Origin: Streptomyces sp. WAC05374
Lineage (GTDB): Bacteria; Actinomycetota; Actinomycetes; Streptomycetales; Streptomycetaceae
Assembly: GCF_004353505.1 (NCBI RefSeq)
Contig: NZ_SMNQ01000009.1
Span: forward strand, 179,110-243,109
Direction: 5' to 3'
Length of the DNA: 64,000 nucleotides
Part shown: positions 15,274 through 24,038 of the stretch, in pieces
Numbering within the stretch: position 1 is the stretch's first letter
Layout of the letters: each line of letters opens with the position of its first letter
The notes under the pieces: generated by a model
The model's input: the letters and a program-made list of their open reading frames with translations, nothing else
The model's database searches: none
What the model was told of the DNA's origin: nothing
Made by a program: the position numbers and the translations under genes

Positions 15274-18200
15274 TCACTTCTCGGTGACGCCCGCCGAGTC
15301 GAACGTCGCGACCTCGTGCATCGCCCGGGCGGCGCTCTGGATCACGGGGAGGGCCAGCAGGGCGCCGGTGCCCTCGCCGAGGCGGAGGTCGAGGTCCACC
15401 AGGGGACGCAGGCCCAGCTTGTTGAGGGCGGCCACATGACCGGGCTCGGCACTGCGGTGGCCCGCGATGCAGGCCGCCAGCGCCTCGGGGGCGATGGCCC
15501 GGGCGACCAGGGCCGCGGCACCGGCGCTGACGCCGTCGAGGACGACCGGCGTCCGCAGCGAGGCACCGCCCAGGATGAACCCGACGAGCGCCGCGTGCTC
15601 CAGACCGCCCACGGCGGCGAGGACGCCGATGGGGTCGGCCGGGTCCGGCTGGTGCAGTTCCAGACCGCGCCGCACCACGTCCACCTTGCGGGCGTGCATC
15701 TCGTCGTTGATGCCCGTGCCCCGGCCGGTGACCTCCGCCGCGTCGACGTCGGTGTAGACGGAGATCAGCGCGGCGGACGCGGTGGTGTTGGCGATGCCCA
15801 TCTCACCGGTGAGCAGCGCCTTGTTGCCCGCGGCGACCAGGTCGCGGGCCGTCTCGATGCCCACCTCGATCGCGGCCAGGACCTCTTCGTGGGCGAGCGC
15901 CGGACCGGTGGTGAAGTCGGCGGTGCCGGGGCGCACCTTGCGCGGCAGGAGGCCGGGGGTGGCGGGCAGGTCCCCGGCGACGCCCACGTCGATGACGCAG
16001 ACCTCGGCGCCGACCTGGTTGGCGAACGCGTTGCACACCGCACCGCCGCCCAGGAAGTTGGCCACCATCTGGCCCGTCACCTCCTGCGGCCAGGCCGTGA
16101 CGCCCTGGGCGTGCACTCCGTGGTCGCCCGCGAAGATGGCGACGGCGGCGGGCTCAGGGATGGGCGGCGGGCACACCCGGGACAGGCCGGAGAGCTGGGC
16201 GGAGATGATCTCCAGCATGCCGAGCGCGCCGGCCGGCTTGGTCATCCGCTTCTGCCGCTCCCACGCCTCGCCGAGCGCCTTCGCGTCCAGCGGGCGGATG
16301 TTGGCGACCGTCTCCTGGAGCAGGTCGTGCGGCTCCTCGCCGGGCAGGGCGCGGCGGCCGTACGTCTCTTCGTGGACGACCCACGACAGCGGGCGGCGCT
16401 TGGACCAGCCCGCCTGCATCAGCTCCGGCTCCTCCGGGAACTCGTCGACGTACCCGACGCACAGGTACGCCACGACCTCGAGGTGCTCGGGCAGGCCGAG
16501 GGCGCGGACCATCTCCCGCTCGTCGAAGAAGCTGACCCAGCCGACGCCGAGGCCCTCGGCGCGGGCGGCGAGCCACAGGTTCTCGACGGCGAGCGCGGAG
16601 GAGTACGGGGCCATCTGCGGCTGGGTGTGCCGGCCCAGGGTGTGGCGGCCGCCCCGCGTGGGGTCGGCGGTGACCACGATGTTGACCGGGGTGTCGAGGA
16701 TGGCCTCGATCTTCAGTTCCTTGAACTGCTTGGCCCGGCCCTTCGGCAGCGACTTGGCGTACGCCTCGCGCTGGCGCTGGGCGAGTTCGTGCATCGTGCG
16801 CCGGGTCTCGGCGGACCGGATGACGACGAAGTCCCAGGGCTGCGAGTGGCCGACGGACGGTGCCGTGTGGGCCGCCTCCAGGACGCGGAGGAGGACCTCG
16901 TGCGGGATCGGGTCGCTGCGGAAGCCGTTGCGGATGTCCCGGCGCTCGCGCATGACGCGCAGCACGGCCTCGCGCTCGACGTCGTCGTACGCGGGGGCCG
17001 GGGCGGTGGCCTCCGGGGCGGGTGCCTCGGCGTCGGTGGCCTCCGGGGCGGGCGCCTCGGGGACGGTGGCCTCCGGGGCGGGCGCCTCGGCAGCGGTGGC
17101 CTCCGGGGCCGTGGTCTCCGGGGCGGGTGCTTCGGGAGCCGTGGCCTCCGGCGCCACCGGGGCGGGCTCGGCGGCGGGCCGCTCGGTGGCGTCCGCCTCC
17201 AGGATCTCGGGCTGCTGCTCCACCACGGGGGCGGGCTGCTCGGCGGGAACCTGCTCGGCGACGGGCTCGGCGGGAACCAGCTCGGCGGGAGCCTGCTCGG
17301 CGACGGGCTCGGCGGGGACCTGCTCGGCGGGGACCTGCTCCGGTACGGGTACGGCGGCGGGCTCGGCGGCCACGGGAGCGGCCGCGACCGGCTGCTGCGG
17401 CTCGGCGGCCTGGGCCTCGGCCCCGGGGACGGCACCGGGCTGCTGGACCGCTTCGGGCTGCTCGGCCGGCTGCGGCTGCGCGGGCTCCGCGGCCACCGGC
17501 TGCTCGGTGACGGCCTGCTCGGGGGCCACCTGCTCGGCGGGGGCCTCGACCGGCTGGGCGACCGGCTCGGGGGCCACCTGCTCGGGGGCCTGGTCCACGG
17601 GGGCGGGGGCACCGCCGTCGCGGGGGGCCGGGACGGTCACGGCGGCCTCCGGCGCGGGCTCCGGCTCCGGGGCCGTGACCGGGACCGGCTGCGGGGCGAC
17701 CGCGACCGGTTCGGGCGCGGGCTCCGGGGCGGGCGGCGTCGGGGCGAGGTGCGGCGCGGTCGGGACGGAGCCCTCGACCGGCACGAACTGCCCGGCCGGC
17801 GCGGGCGCCGGTTCCGGAACGACCGTTTCTGCTGGGACAGGCTGCGGCATCTGGGGCGGCTGTGGCTGCTGTGACCACGGCTCGGCGCTCTGCGGCGGGA
17901 GCTCGCCGAGCTGCGGGCCGGGCAGCGCGGACGCCGGCTCCTCGCGCGGCACGTCCAGGTACTCCAGCCCGCCGGACGTGGCCGGGCCGGGGGTCATCGG
18001 ACCCGGGGCCGCCGGGCCGGGGTTCGCGGGGCCGCGGTCGGCGAGCGACCGGACGACCCCACCGGAGGCGCCGGGCACCGGGGGGCCCATGTGGAGCGGG
18101 CGCCGCGCGGGTGCGGCGGCCGCCGGGGCCTGGGCGTGGACGGCCTGCTCGGGCACCGCCGCGGGGGCCGCCTCCTGCATCCGTACAGCGGTCAGGTCGA

Positions 18201-18651
18201 CCGAACCGGAGTCACGGCCACCGGCCTCGTGCGCGCCGGCCTCATGGGCGGCGGGCTCGTGGACAGGGGCGGCCTCGTACACCGGGGCGGCCTGCTCGAC
18301 GGGCTCGTGGACGACCGGCTGGGACTGCGCGACCGGTTCGTACAGGGACTGGGCGTGCTGGGCCTGGGCCTGCTGCTCGGCGATCACCGCCGCGCCCACC
18401 GGGTCCACCGCCAGGGGCTCCGGCGCGGGGGCCGGGGGCATCGCCATCGGCGCGGGCGCCGGGGCGGCACCGGCGTGCGGCTCGCTCCAGGCTCCCTGCG
18501 AGCCCGGCATCAGCAGAAGGTCGTCGTCCTCGGCAGCGTTCTCGGAAGGGTCCAGGAAGGTGTACGCGCCCGGAGCGGGGATGCCCGGCTGCTCCACCAT
18601 GCCCGCGCTCTCCGGCTGCCCCTCGCCCGGGACCTGGCCGGTGTCAGTCAT
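15274..18651 (-). CDS. cobT: BluB-CobT fusion: DMB synthase and nicotinate-nucleotide:DMB phosphoribosyltransferase
   Basis: A 1125-residue cobalamin lower-ligand enzyme. Residues 1 to ~550 are a disordered Pro/Ala/Glu/Val-rich segment with short tandem repeats. Residues ~555-770 match the BluB flavin fold (RRDIRNGFRSDPIP, APSVGHSQPWDFVV, GVGWVSFFDE). BluB cleaves FMN to make 5,6-dimethylbenzimidazole. Residues ~775-1125 are CobT (RPLDAKALGEAWERQ, VAIFAGDHGVHAQGV, GEMGIANTTASAAL, HRSAEPGH, and the lower-ligand acid near DLRLGEGTGALLAL). CobT activates DMB to alpha-ribazole phosphate. The fusion links synthesis and use of DMB. Start: ATG at 18651. The flexible half is far longer than either enzyme needs. 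CobT confidence is very high and BluB high. Confidence 0.93.
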   Translation of the reverse strand: MTDTGQVPGEGQPESAGMVEQPGIPAPGAYTFLDPSENAAEDDDLLLMPGSQGAWSEPHAGAAPAPAPMAMPPAPAPEPLAVDPVGAAVIAEQQAQAQHAQSLYEPVAQSQPVVHEPVEQAAPVYEAAPVHEPAAHEAGAHEAGGRDSGSVDLTAVRMQEAAPAAVPEQAVHAQAPAAAAPARRPLHMGPPVPGASGGVVRSLADRGPANPGPAAPGPMTPGPATSGGLEYLDVPREEPASALPGPQLGELPPQSAEPWSQQPQPPQMPQPVPAETVVPEPAPAPAGQFVPVEGSVPTAPHLAPTPPAPEPAPEPVAVAPQPVPVTAPEPEPAPEAAVTVPAPRDGGAPAPVDQAPEQVAPEPVAQPVEAPAEQVAPEQAVTEQPVAAEPAQPQPAEQPEAVQQPGAVPGAEAQAAEPQQPVAAAPVAAEPAAVPVPEQVPAEQVPAEPVAEQAPAELVPAEPVAEQVPAEQPAPVVEQQPEILEADATERPAAEPAPVAPEATAPEAPAPETTAPEATAAEAPAPEATVPEAPAPEATDAEAPAPEATAPAPAYDDVEREAVLRVMRERRDIRNGFRSDPIPHEVLLRVLEAAHTAPSVGHSQPWDFVVIRSAETRRTMHELAQRQREAYAKSLPKGRAKQFKELKIEAILDTPVNIVVTADPTRGGRHTLGRHTQPQMAPYSSALAVENLWLAARAEGLGVGWVSFFDEREMVRALGLPEHLEVVAYLCVGYVDEFPEEPELMQAGWSKRRPLSWVVHEETYGRRALPGEEPHDLLQETVANIRPLDAKALGEAWERQKRMTKPAGALGMLEIISAQLSGLSRVCPPPIPEPAAVAIFAGDHGVHAQGVTAWPQEVTGQMVANFLGGGAVCNAFANQVGAEVCVIDVGVAGDLPATPGLLPRKVRPGTADFTTGPALAHEEVLAAIEVGIETARDLVAAGNKALLTGEMGIANTTASAALISVYTDVDAAEVTGRGTGINDEMHARKVDVVRRGLELHQPDPADPIGVLAAVGGLEHAALVGFILGGASLRTPVVLDGVSAGAAALVARAIAPEALAACIAGHRSAEPGHVAALNKLGLRPLVDLDLRLGEGTGALLALPVIQSAARAMHEVATFDSAGVTEK
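17005..17139 (-). repeat. tandem repeats coding for EAPAPEAT-type decapeptides
   Basis: Three near-identical 30-bp units (17005-17034, 17035-17064, 17065-17094) plus a longer degenerate unit lie within the disordered half of the BluB-CobT gene. Each unit encodes about ten residues of the EAPAPEATxP type. A second, less regular repeat set (CTGCTCGGCGACGGGCTCGG) lies at about 17250-17340. Such units are prone to slipped-strand length change. Confidence 0.85.
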
Positions 18652-18957
18652 GCGTACCCCTCGCCCATCGGTTGTGCTCCTTCAGACCGTCGCCCGCCAA
18701 CAAGAACGAGCGTGCGCGCCGCGCGGCACGAACGGCACGCGGACATCACGTATTGTCGCGGCCTTCGGCCGCCGTGGCAGCGTGATCCGCCACCGTCGGC
18801 TGTGGACTGCGCCACGTTGCGCAACCCCCCGGTAGCGCTGTACCACATCGGGCCCCTCAAGGGGGTCCCTTTTTCCGGACATTGGCGAAGAAACCACCGA
18901 AGGCCCGACTGCGGTACAACGATCGGCCAGCCTACCTTCCGTCCCGTAGTGACATGG
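18652..18957. other. 306-base intergenic region, no gene recognised
   Basis: This lies between the start of the BluB-CobT gene and the stop of cobL. I looked for a cobalamin riboswitch and did not find a convincing B12 box. A hairpin GCGGCCTTCGGCCGC occurs near 18758 and a GGCCCCTCAAGGGGGTCC dyad near 18851; the second may terminate cobL transcripts. A short minus frame ending at the cobT ATG (GCATGA) could be coding but has no recognisable product. Confidence 0.4.
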
Positions 18958-20163
18958 TCACGGGGAGGGCGCGGGCCGGTGCCCGGACAGCAGGAAGACG
19001 ACCGAGCGGTCGCGTTCCGTCCAGGTGCCCGGGTCCAGGTCGACGGACTGGAGGAGGGCGCACTCGACCGTGTACCCGCCGTCGGTCAGCGCCGCGCCGA
19101 TGGCCTCGGCCTCGTCCCGGGTGGTGGCGTGCGCGACGATCCGCTCGGGGCGGCGGTCCGCGCAGGCGGCGACCACGGGCACTCCCCCGCCCCCGACGCG
19201 TACGACGTCGGGTTCCGGCAGCCGCTCCAGCACGTGCGGCGCGCGCCCCGCCACGGTCTGGACCAGGACGCCGAAGTGGCGGGCGGCGGCCTCGGTACGG
19301 GCGCACGCGGCGGGCTCCTCGTCGACGGCGATCACGGCCGCGCCGAACCGGGCGGCCTCCACGGCCAGGGCCCCGGCGCCGCAGCCGATGTCCCAGACGA
19401 GGTCGCCCGCGCGGGGGCCGAGGCGGGCGAGCTGGGCGGCGCGCAGTTCGGCCGACTCGCCGGTCCGCAGATCGCCCCCGTACGCGTGCGCGGGCAGTCC
19501 CCAGCCGCGTACCGCTCCGGGGTCGCGGCCCATCAGCCAGCCGCCGCCGTGCCCCGCCGCCGACCCGCCGATGACGATGACGACGTTGGGGTCGCGCCAG
19601 GCGTGGTCGGCGGCCTTGTCGGAGGTGAGGACGGTGACCTGCTCGCGCTCGGTGCCGAGCTCCTCGCAGATGACGAAGGTGCGGTGGACGCCGTCGAGGA
19701 GGAGCGCCAGCTCGGCGGGGCCGGCGCCCGGGGAGGTGAGCACGGCGACCTTCGGGTGGGCCCGGCACACGTTGACGGCTCGGCGCAGGGTGCGGCTGTG
19801 GGCGACGACGATGTGGGCGTCGTCCCAGGGCATGCCGGCGCGGGCGAAGGCGGCGGCGACGGAGGAGACGGCGGGCACCACTTCCACCTCCAGGCCGTAC
19901 TGGGGTGCGCGCAGGGTGCGGACGACGCCGAAGAAACCGGGGTCGCCGTCGGCGAGGACGACGGCGGTGCCGCGGTGGGCGGCGATGCGGCGGGCGGCGA
20001 GGTCGACGCTGCCGAGGCGGATGCGTTCGGCGGCGGGCGGGATCTCCGGGAGCGCCAGGTGGTGGGCCGCTCCGGCCACCAGGGTGGCGGCCGAGAGGGC
20101 GGACCTGGCGGCGGCGGTGAGGGGTGAGCCGTCCCAGCCGATCACCGTGACCCGGTCGGCCAT
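18958..20163 (-). CDS. cobL: precorrin-6Y C5,15-methyltransferase (decarboxylating), CbiE-CbiT fusion
   Basis: A 401-residue two-domain methyltransferase of the corrin pathway. The N-terminal ~200 residues are CbiE (VTVIGWDGSPLTAAAR, LADGDPGFFGVVRTL, VPAVSSVAAAFARAGMPWDD). The C-terminal ~190 are CbiT, a class I SAM fold with GDLVWDIGCGAGALAVEAAR and the acidic strand end VIAVDEEP. CobL methylates C5 and C15 of precorrin-6B and removes the acetate carboxyl at C12. The start is the ATG read from 20163. It shares the strand with BluB-CobT and siroheme synthase. The other cobalamin genes are not in this window. Confidence 0.92.
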   Translation of the reverse strand: MADRVTVIGWDGSPLTAAARSALSAATLVAGAAHHLALPEIPPAAERIRLGSVDLAARRIAAHRGTAVVLADGDPGFFGVVRTLRAPQYGLEVEVVPAVSSVAAAFARAGMPWDDAHIVVAHSRTLRRAVNVCRAHPKVAVLTSPGAGPAELALLLDGVHRTFVICEELGTEREQVTVLTSDKAADHAWRDPNVVIVIGGSAAGHGGGWLMGRDPGAVRGWGLPAHAYGGDLRTGESAELRAAQLARLGPRAGDLVWDIGCGAGALAVEAARFGAAVIAVDEEPAACARTEAAARHFGVLVQTVAGRAPHVLERLPEPDVVRVGGGGVPVVAACADRRPERIVAHATTRDEAEAIGAALTDGGYTVECALLQSVDLDPGTWTERDRSVVFLLSGHRPAPSP

Positions 20164-20225
20164 CTTCGTCTGTCTCCTGGGGTGTTGGTGCAGGTCGGAT
20201 GGAGTGCTGGTGAGCGTACCGGCTG

Positions 20226-20861
20226 TCAGTTCCAGTCGGTGAACGAGGAGTATCCGGTGTCGGTGAACCGGTCGGCGGCGCCTTCGAGGTCCTCGGGGAG
20301 CAGGCTCCACACGATCAGGTCGGTCCTGATGTCGGTCCAGCCGCCGTCCTCGGTCCTGGTCCGCGCTATCCAGGCGTTGCGCAGGACGCCCTCGCTGATG
20401 CAGCCGATCTTCTGGGCCACCTGCTGGGAGGCGGTGTTGTCGGCGGCGGTGCGCAGTTCGAGGCGCTCGAAGCTCTGGTCGTGGAAGAGCCAGCGGGCGA
20501 CGGCGAGGACGGATTCGGTGGCGTACCCCTCGCCGCGGGCCCAGGGGGCGGTGACGTAGGCGACTTCGGCGGCGCGGATGCGCCAGTCGGTGTTCCGGAG
20601 GTGGACGGTGCCGACGAGGCGCTGGGTGAGGAACTCGGTGACGGCGAGGACGACACCGCGCCCCTCGGAGCGCTCCGCAGGAGCGATCCTGCGCACCCAG
20701 TCCTCGGCGTGGGCCGTGGTGTACGGGTGGGGTACGGAGGTCCAGGCGACGACCATCTCGTCGTTCATCATCTCGGTGTGCGCGGGGACGTCCGGCTCCT
20801 CGTAGGGGCGCAGCACCAACCGTTCCGTGCTGATGGAGATGTCCGGAAAGGTGGTAGTCAT
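20226..20861 (-). CDS. RimJ/RimL-type GNAT acetyltransferase
   Basis: A 211-residue GNAT protein. I use the ATG read from 20861 because GGAG lies 8 bases upstream; a second ATG four codons earlier overlaps that site. It begins ISTERLVLRPYEEPD, typical of ribosomal-protein-acetyltransferase-like GNATs. The acetyl-CoA segment is VAYVTAPWARGEGYATESV (R/G-x-G-x-A) at about 105, followed by RLELRTAADNTASQQVAQKIG. The substrate is unknown. It lies 62 bases upstream of cobL on the same strand but has no evident cobalamin role. Confidence 0.88.
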   Translation of the reverse strand: MTTTFPDISISTERLVLRPYEEPDVPAHTEMMNDEMVVAWTSVPHPYTTAHAEDWVRRIAPAERSEGRGVVLAVTEFLTQRLVGTVHLRNTDWRIRAAEVAYVTAPWARGEGYATESVLAVARWLFHDQSFERLELRTAADNTASQQVAQKIGCISEGVLRNAWIARTRTEDGGWTDIRTDLIVWSLLPEDLEGAADRFTDTGYSSFTDWN

Positions 20862-20968
20862 GCGCAGCTCCATGCCGGGGACCGTCCGTAAAGGCCGTGA
20901 ACGCACAGCATGCAGCATGCAGCCGGTGGTGCGCATGGCCGGGTCGGTACGGACGCGTCGATACGCGG

Positions 20969-21003
20969 CAGGCCCCGCGCACCGGACGGGTGCGCGGGGC
21001 CTG
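20969..21003 (-). terminator. terminator of the metNIQ operon
   Basis: CAGGCCCCGCGCACC and its complement form a 15-bp perfect stem with a 5-nt loop, 26 bases past the metQ stop. Confidence 0.85.
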
Positions 21004-21028
21004 GGCGTTGGGGACGGGTGCGGGGCGG

Positions 21029-21892
21029 TTACTTCACCGCGCCGAAGGCGGGGACGATGGAGCCGTCCTTGTAGGTGTCCTCGATGTACTTCTTCACCTC
21101 GGGCGAGTTGAGGAGCTCGGCGAGCTTGCGCACGCGGGCGTCCTTCTCGTTGCCCTTCTTGACGGCGAGGAAGTTGGCGTACGGGTTGCCCTCGGCCTTC
21201 TCCAGGGCGAGGGCGTTCTTGGCGGGGCTGAGCTTGGCCTCGATGGCGTAGTTGCCGTTGATGACGGCGGCGTCGACGTCGTTCAGGGCGCGGGGGACGG
21301 TGGCGGCCTCCAGCTCCTTGAACTCCAGGCCCTTCTTGTCCTTGATGTCGGACAGCTTGCCGTTGGCGCCGACGCCGTCCTTGAGGGTGATGACGCCGTT
21401 GTCGGCGAGCAGCTTGAGCGCGCGGCCGCCGTTGGTGGTGTCGTTGGGGACGGCGACGGTCTGGCCGGCCTTGAGGTCCTTCAGGGACTTCAGCTTCTTG
21501 GAGTAGAGGCCGAGGGGCTCCAGGTGGACGTTGACGACCGGGACGACGGTCGTGTTGTTCTTCTTGTTGAAGTCGTCCAGGTACGGCTTGTGCTGGAAGT
21601 AGTTGGCGTCGACCTGGCCGCTCTGGGTGGCGGTGTTCGGCAGGACGTAGTCCGTGAACTCCCGCACCTCCAGCTTGAGGCCGGCCTTCTCGGCCAGGTT
21701 GTCCTTGACGTAGGTGAGGATGTCGGCGTGCGGCGTCGGGGAAGCGGCGACGACGAGCGGCGCGGACGCGTCGGCCTTGCCCGAGCCGCCCTTGGAGGAG
21801 GCCGGGTCGGAGGCCGTGCCGCAGGCGGTGAGGCCGAGGGCGAGGGCGGTGATGGTGGCGAAGGTGCCGGTGATCTTGATGTTCTTACGCAC
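21029..21892 (-). CDS. metQ: methionine-binding lipoprotein MetQ
   Basis: A 287-residue solute-binding lipoprotein of the NlpA family. The GTG read from 21892 (RKNIKITGTFATITALALG) follows GAGG. The signal peptide ends at the lipobox LTAC before Gly, so Cys ~21 is lipidated. The mature protein shows the family run VVAASPTPHADILTYVKDN, EFTDYVLPN, NYFQHKPYLDDFN and AIINGNYA-like AVINGNYAIEA. MetQ captures methionine or its isomers outside the membrane for MetNI. It is the last gene of metN-metI-metQ, 67 bases after metI, and is followed by a strong terminator. Confidence 0.94.
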   Translation of the reverse strand: MRKNIKITGTFATITALALGLTACGTASDPASSKGGSGKADASAPLVVAASPTPHADILTYVKDNLAEKAGLKLEVREFTDYVLPNTATQSGQVDANYFQHKPYLDDFNKKNNTTVVPVVNVHLEPLGLYSKKLKSLKDLKAGQTVAVPNDTTNGGRALKLLADNGVITLKDGVGANGKLSDIKDKKGLEFKELEAATVPRALNDVDAAVINGNYAIEAKLSPAKNALALEKAEGNPYANFLAVKKGNEKDARVRKLAELLNSPEVKKYIEDTYKDGSIVPAFGAVK

Positions 21893-21959
21893 GAAAAGTG
21901 CCTCTTTCTGGTGGTGCGGACAACGCCCGGACAAGGAGTGCGGGCTGTTCGGGGGGAAG

Positions 21960-22631
21960 TCAGGAGGCGGTGCGGCCCCGGCGTGCGAGGAGCCGTACGG
22001 CCAGGTCGCCGATGAGCTGGATGACCGTGACGATGACGATCAGCAGCACCACGGTGATGAGCATGAAGCCGGTCTCGAAGCGCTGGTAGCCGTAGGTGAT
22101 GACCTTGGAGCCGAGCCCCTCGCCGCCCACCGCGCCGGCCAGCGCCGAGTAGCTGATCAGCGTGATGACGGTGGTGGTGAGGGCGGCGATCAGGGAGGGC
22201 AGGGCCTGCGGGAGCAGGACCTTCCACACGATCGTCGGTATCCCGCCGCCCATGGACTGGACGGCTTCGACGAGCCCGTGGTCGACCTCGCGGATCGCGG
22301 TCTCGACGAGGCGCGCGAAGAACGGGATGGCGCCGATGGACAGCGGCACGATCATCGCGGTGGGGCCGATGAAGGTGCCGACCACCAGGGTGGTGACCGG
22401 GATCAGGGCGACCAGCAGGATGATGAAGGGCAGCGAGCGGCCGATGTTCACGACCACGCCGACGGCCTTGTTCACCGGCCGGTTCTGGAGCAGTCCGCCC
22501 TTGTCGGTCAGGACGAGGAGGACGCCGAGCGGCAGGCCGCCGATGACGGTGACGACGGTGGACCACAGCACCATGTAGAGCGTGTCGATGGTGCCCTGCT
22601 CGAGCAGGGGGCGCATCTCTTCCCAGGTCAC
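21960..22631 (-). CDS. metI: methionine ABC transporter permease MetI
   Basis: A 223-residue permease with five hydrophobic spans and the EAA-type loop for ATPase docking (ETAIREVDHGLVEAVQSMG, about 130-150). Residues GGLPLGVLLVL and VNIGRSLPFIILLVALIP are typical of MetI. The GTG start overlaps the metN stop by 4 bases (GTGA), so the two are translationally coupled. It forms the membrane channel of the MetNIQ importer. Length is normal for the family. Confidence 0.94.
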   Translation of the reverse strand: MTWEEMRPLLEQGTIDTLYMVLWSTVVTVIGGLPLGVLLVLTDKGGLLQNRPVNKAVGVVVNIGRSLPFIILLVALIPVTTLVVGTFIGPTAMIVPLSIGAIPFFARLVETAIREVDHGLVEAVQSMGGGIPTIVWKVLLPQALPSLIAALTTTVITLISYSALAGAVGGEGLGSKVITYGYQRFETGFMLITVVLLIVIVTVIQLIGDLAVRLLARRGRTAS

Positions 22632-23692
22632 TTCGCGATCTCCTCGACCAGGCCCTGCGCGGGCACCTGCGGTTCCTCGTCGATGACCTCCACCTGGAGG
22701 CCCTGCTCGCGCAGGAAGCCGACGGGGACGACGTTCTCCTCGTACCGGCCGGGCAGCTCGATGCGCATGCGGCCGATCTGCCTCCCGCCGACGGTGTCCA
22801 TGGCGGCGCCCAGGATCGAGATGTCGACGTTGTAGGTGCGGGAGAGCTGGGAGATCACCGGCTGGGTGGCGGTCTCGCCGTGGAAGGTGACGTCCACGAC
22901 CGTGCGGTCGGGTCCGGTGGCCTCGCCGGTCACGGGGAAGAGCTCGTGGGCCAGCTCGGAGCCGGGGGTGGCGAGGAGCTCGGCGACGGTGCCGGTCTCG
23001 ACGACCCGGCCCCTCTTCATCAGGGCGGCGGAGTCGCAGATCTGCTTGACGACGTCCATCTCGTGGGTGATGAGCAGGACGGTCAGGCCGAGCTGCCGGT
23101 TGAGGTCGCGCAGCAACTGGAGGATGGAGCGGGTGGTCTCGGGGTCCAGGGCGCTGGTGGCCTCGTCGGACAGGAGCACCTTGGGGTTGCCGGCCAGTGC
23201 GCGGGCGATGCCGACGCGCTGCTTCTGGCCGCCGGAGAGCTGGCCCGGGTAGGCCTTGGCCTTGTCGGCGAGGCCGACGAGGTCGAGGAGTTCCAGGGCG
23301 CGGCGGGAGCGTTCGGCGCCGGAGACGCCGAGGATTTCCAGGGGCAGTTCGATGTTGTCCTGGACGGTCCGCGAGGACAGCAGGTTGAAGTGCTGGAAGA
23401 CCATGCCGATGCGGCTGCGCGCCCGGCGCAGGTCCTTGCCGGCGCGGCGGCCTCGTCCGGCGAGCGCGGTGAGGTCGACGCCGTCGACCGTCACGGTGCC
23501 GGAGGTGGGGCGCTCCAGGAGGTTGACGCAGCGGATGAGCGAGGACTTGCCGGCGCCGCTCTGTCCGATGACGCCGAAGACCTCGCCTTCGCGGACGTGC
23601 AGGTCGACGCCGTCCAGAGCGGTGACCTGGCGGCCTCGCGACTCATAGACCTTGGTCAGGCCCGTAGTGGTGATCACAGGGGTTTCCGTCAC
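22628..23692 (-). CDS. metN: methionine ABC transporter ATP-binding protein MetN
   Basis: A 354-residue ATPase starting at the GTG read from 23692 (TETPVITTTGLTKVYES). It has Walker A GQSGAGKSS at about 42, signature LSGGQKQR at about 146, Walker B VLLSDEATSALD at about 163 and switch His in LLITHEMD. Residues ~265-345 are the C-terminal NIL ligand-binding domain (VDVTFHGETATQPVISQL, VDISILGAAMDTVGG), which in E. coli MetN binds methionine and inhibits transport when the cell is replete. It is first in metNIQ. A 345-base upstream region contains a candidate leader peptide. Confidence 0.95.
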   Translation of the reverse strand: MTETPVITTTGLTKVYESRGRQVTALDGVDLHVREGEVFGVIGQSGAGKSSLIRCVNLLERPTSGTVTVDGVDLTALAGRGRRAGKDLRRARSRIGMVFQHFNLLSSRTVQDNIELPLEILGVSGAERSRRALELLDLVGLADKAKAYPGQLSGGQKQRVGIARALAGNPKVLLSDEATSALDPETTRSILQLLRDLNRQLGLTVLLITHEMDVVKQICDSAALMKRGRVVETGTVAELLATPGSELAHELFPVTGEATGPDRTVVDVTFHGETATQPVISQLSRTYNVDISILGAAMDTVGGRQIGRMRIELPGRYEENVVPVGFLREQGLQVEVIDEEPQVPAQGLVEEIAK

Positions 23693-23882
23693 TGTCGAGT
23701 GCGCGGCGCGGTGTCCGCCGGGCACGGGAATTCGTCGTTCCGACGCGCGGCACGGCTGGTTCGGCGGGTGGCCGGAGGGGGCACGTGCGCGGGGCAGGCG
23801 CGGTCCGTCGACTTGGGTCGCTTACGGACACGGCATGGCTGTCGGGGTCTCGCTTCGGGGCGCGAGGCTCAGGCAGGGGCCC

Positions 23883-23930
23883 TCAGAAGGCGCACATTCG
23901 ACACATACAACGAGCACCGGGCGTCGTCAT
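23883..23930 (-). CDS. candidate Cys/Met-rich leader peptide of metNIQ (attenuator)
   Basis: A 15-codon frame upstream of metN, read from the ATG at 23930, encodes MTTPGARCMCRMCAF and stops with TGA at 23883. Three Cys and two internal Met fall in its last eight codons. An in-frame ATG at 23969 would give 28 residues; the true start is unsettled because GAGG lies only 2 bases before the inner ATG. The stop is followed by a dyad (CTCGC, 8 nt, GCGAG) near 23850-23867. A short frame of scarce sulfur amino acids before a methionine importer fits ribosome-mediated control by Cys or Met supply. The function is inferred, not shown. No SAM riboswitch is visible here. Confidence 0.55.
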   Translation of the reverse strand: MTTPGARCMCRMCAF

Positions 23931-24038
23931 CGCCTCGGTCGCAAGGGTGCGGCAGCTCGTCGTGGTCATGCGGGCCAGTAAACCAGACACCTCCTCGAGC
24001 CCCGGTCGACCGTCCGAATAGCGGACGTCCGTTGTTCG

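Noticed and set aside
15166..18835. Two very long plus-strand frames opposite the BluB-CobT gene
   Set aside because: They arise from the repeat-rich arm and GC bias. Their products are Gly/Arg or Ser/Ala low-complexity with no recognisable fold.
18648..18860. Small minus frame ending at the cobT start codon
   Set aside because: Arg/Cys-rich, no recognisable product, and the likely start has no clear ribosome site. Left as intergenic.
18652..20225. Cobalamin riboswitch before cobL or the cobT gene
   Set aside because: No convincing B12 box or the multi-stem pattern is found. The gap upstream of cobL is only 62 bases.
23693..24038. SAM-I or SAM-IV riboswitch before metN
   Set aside because: The conserved core sequences are absent; the short leader frame is the better candidate.
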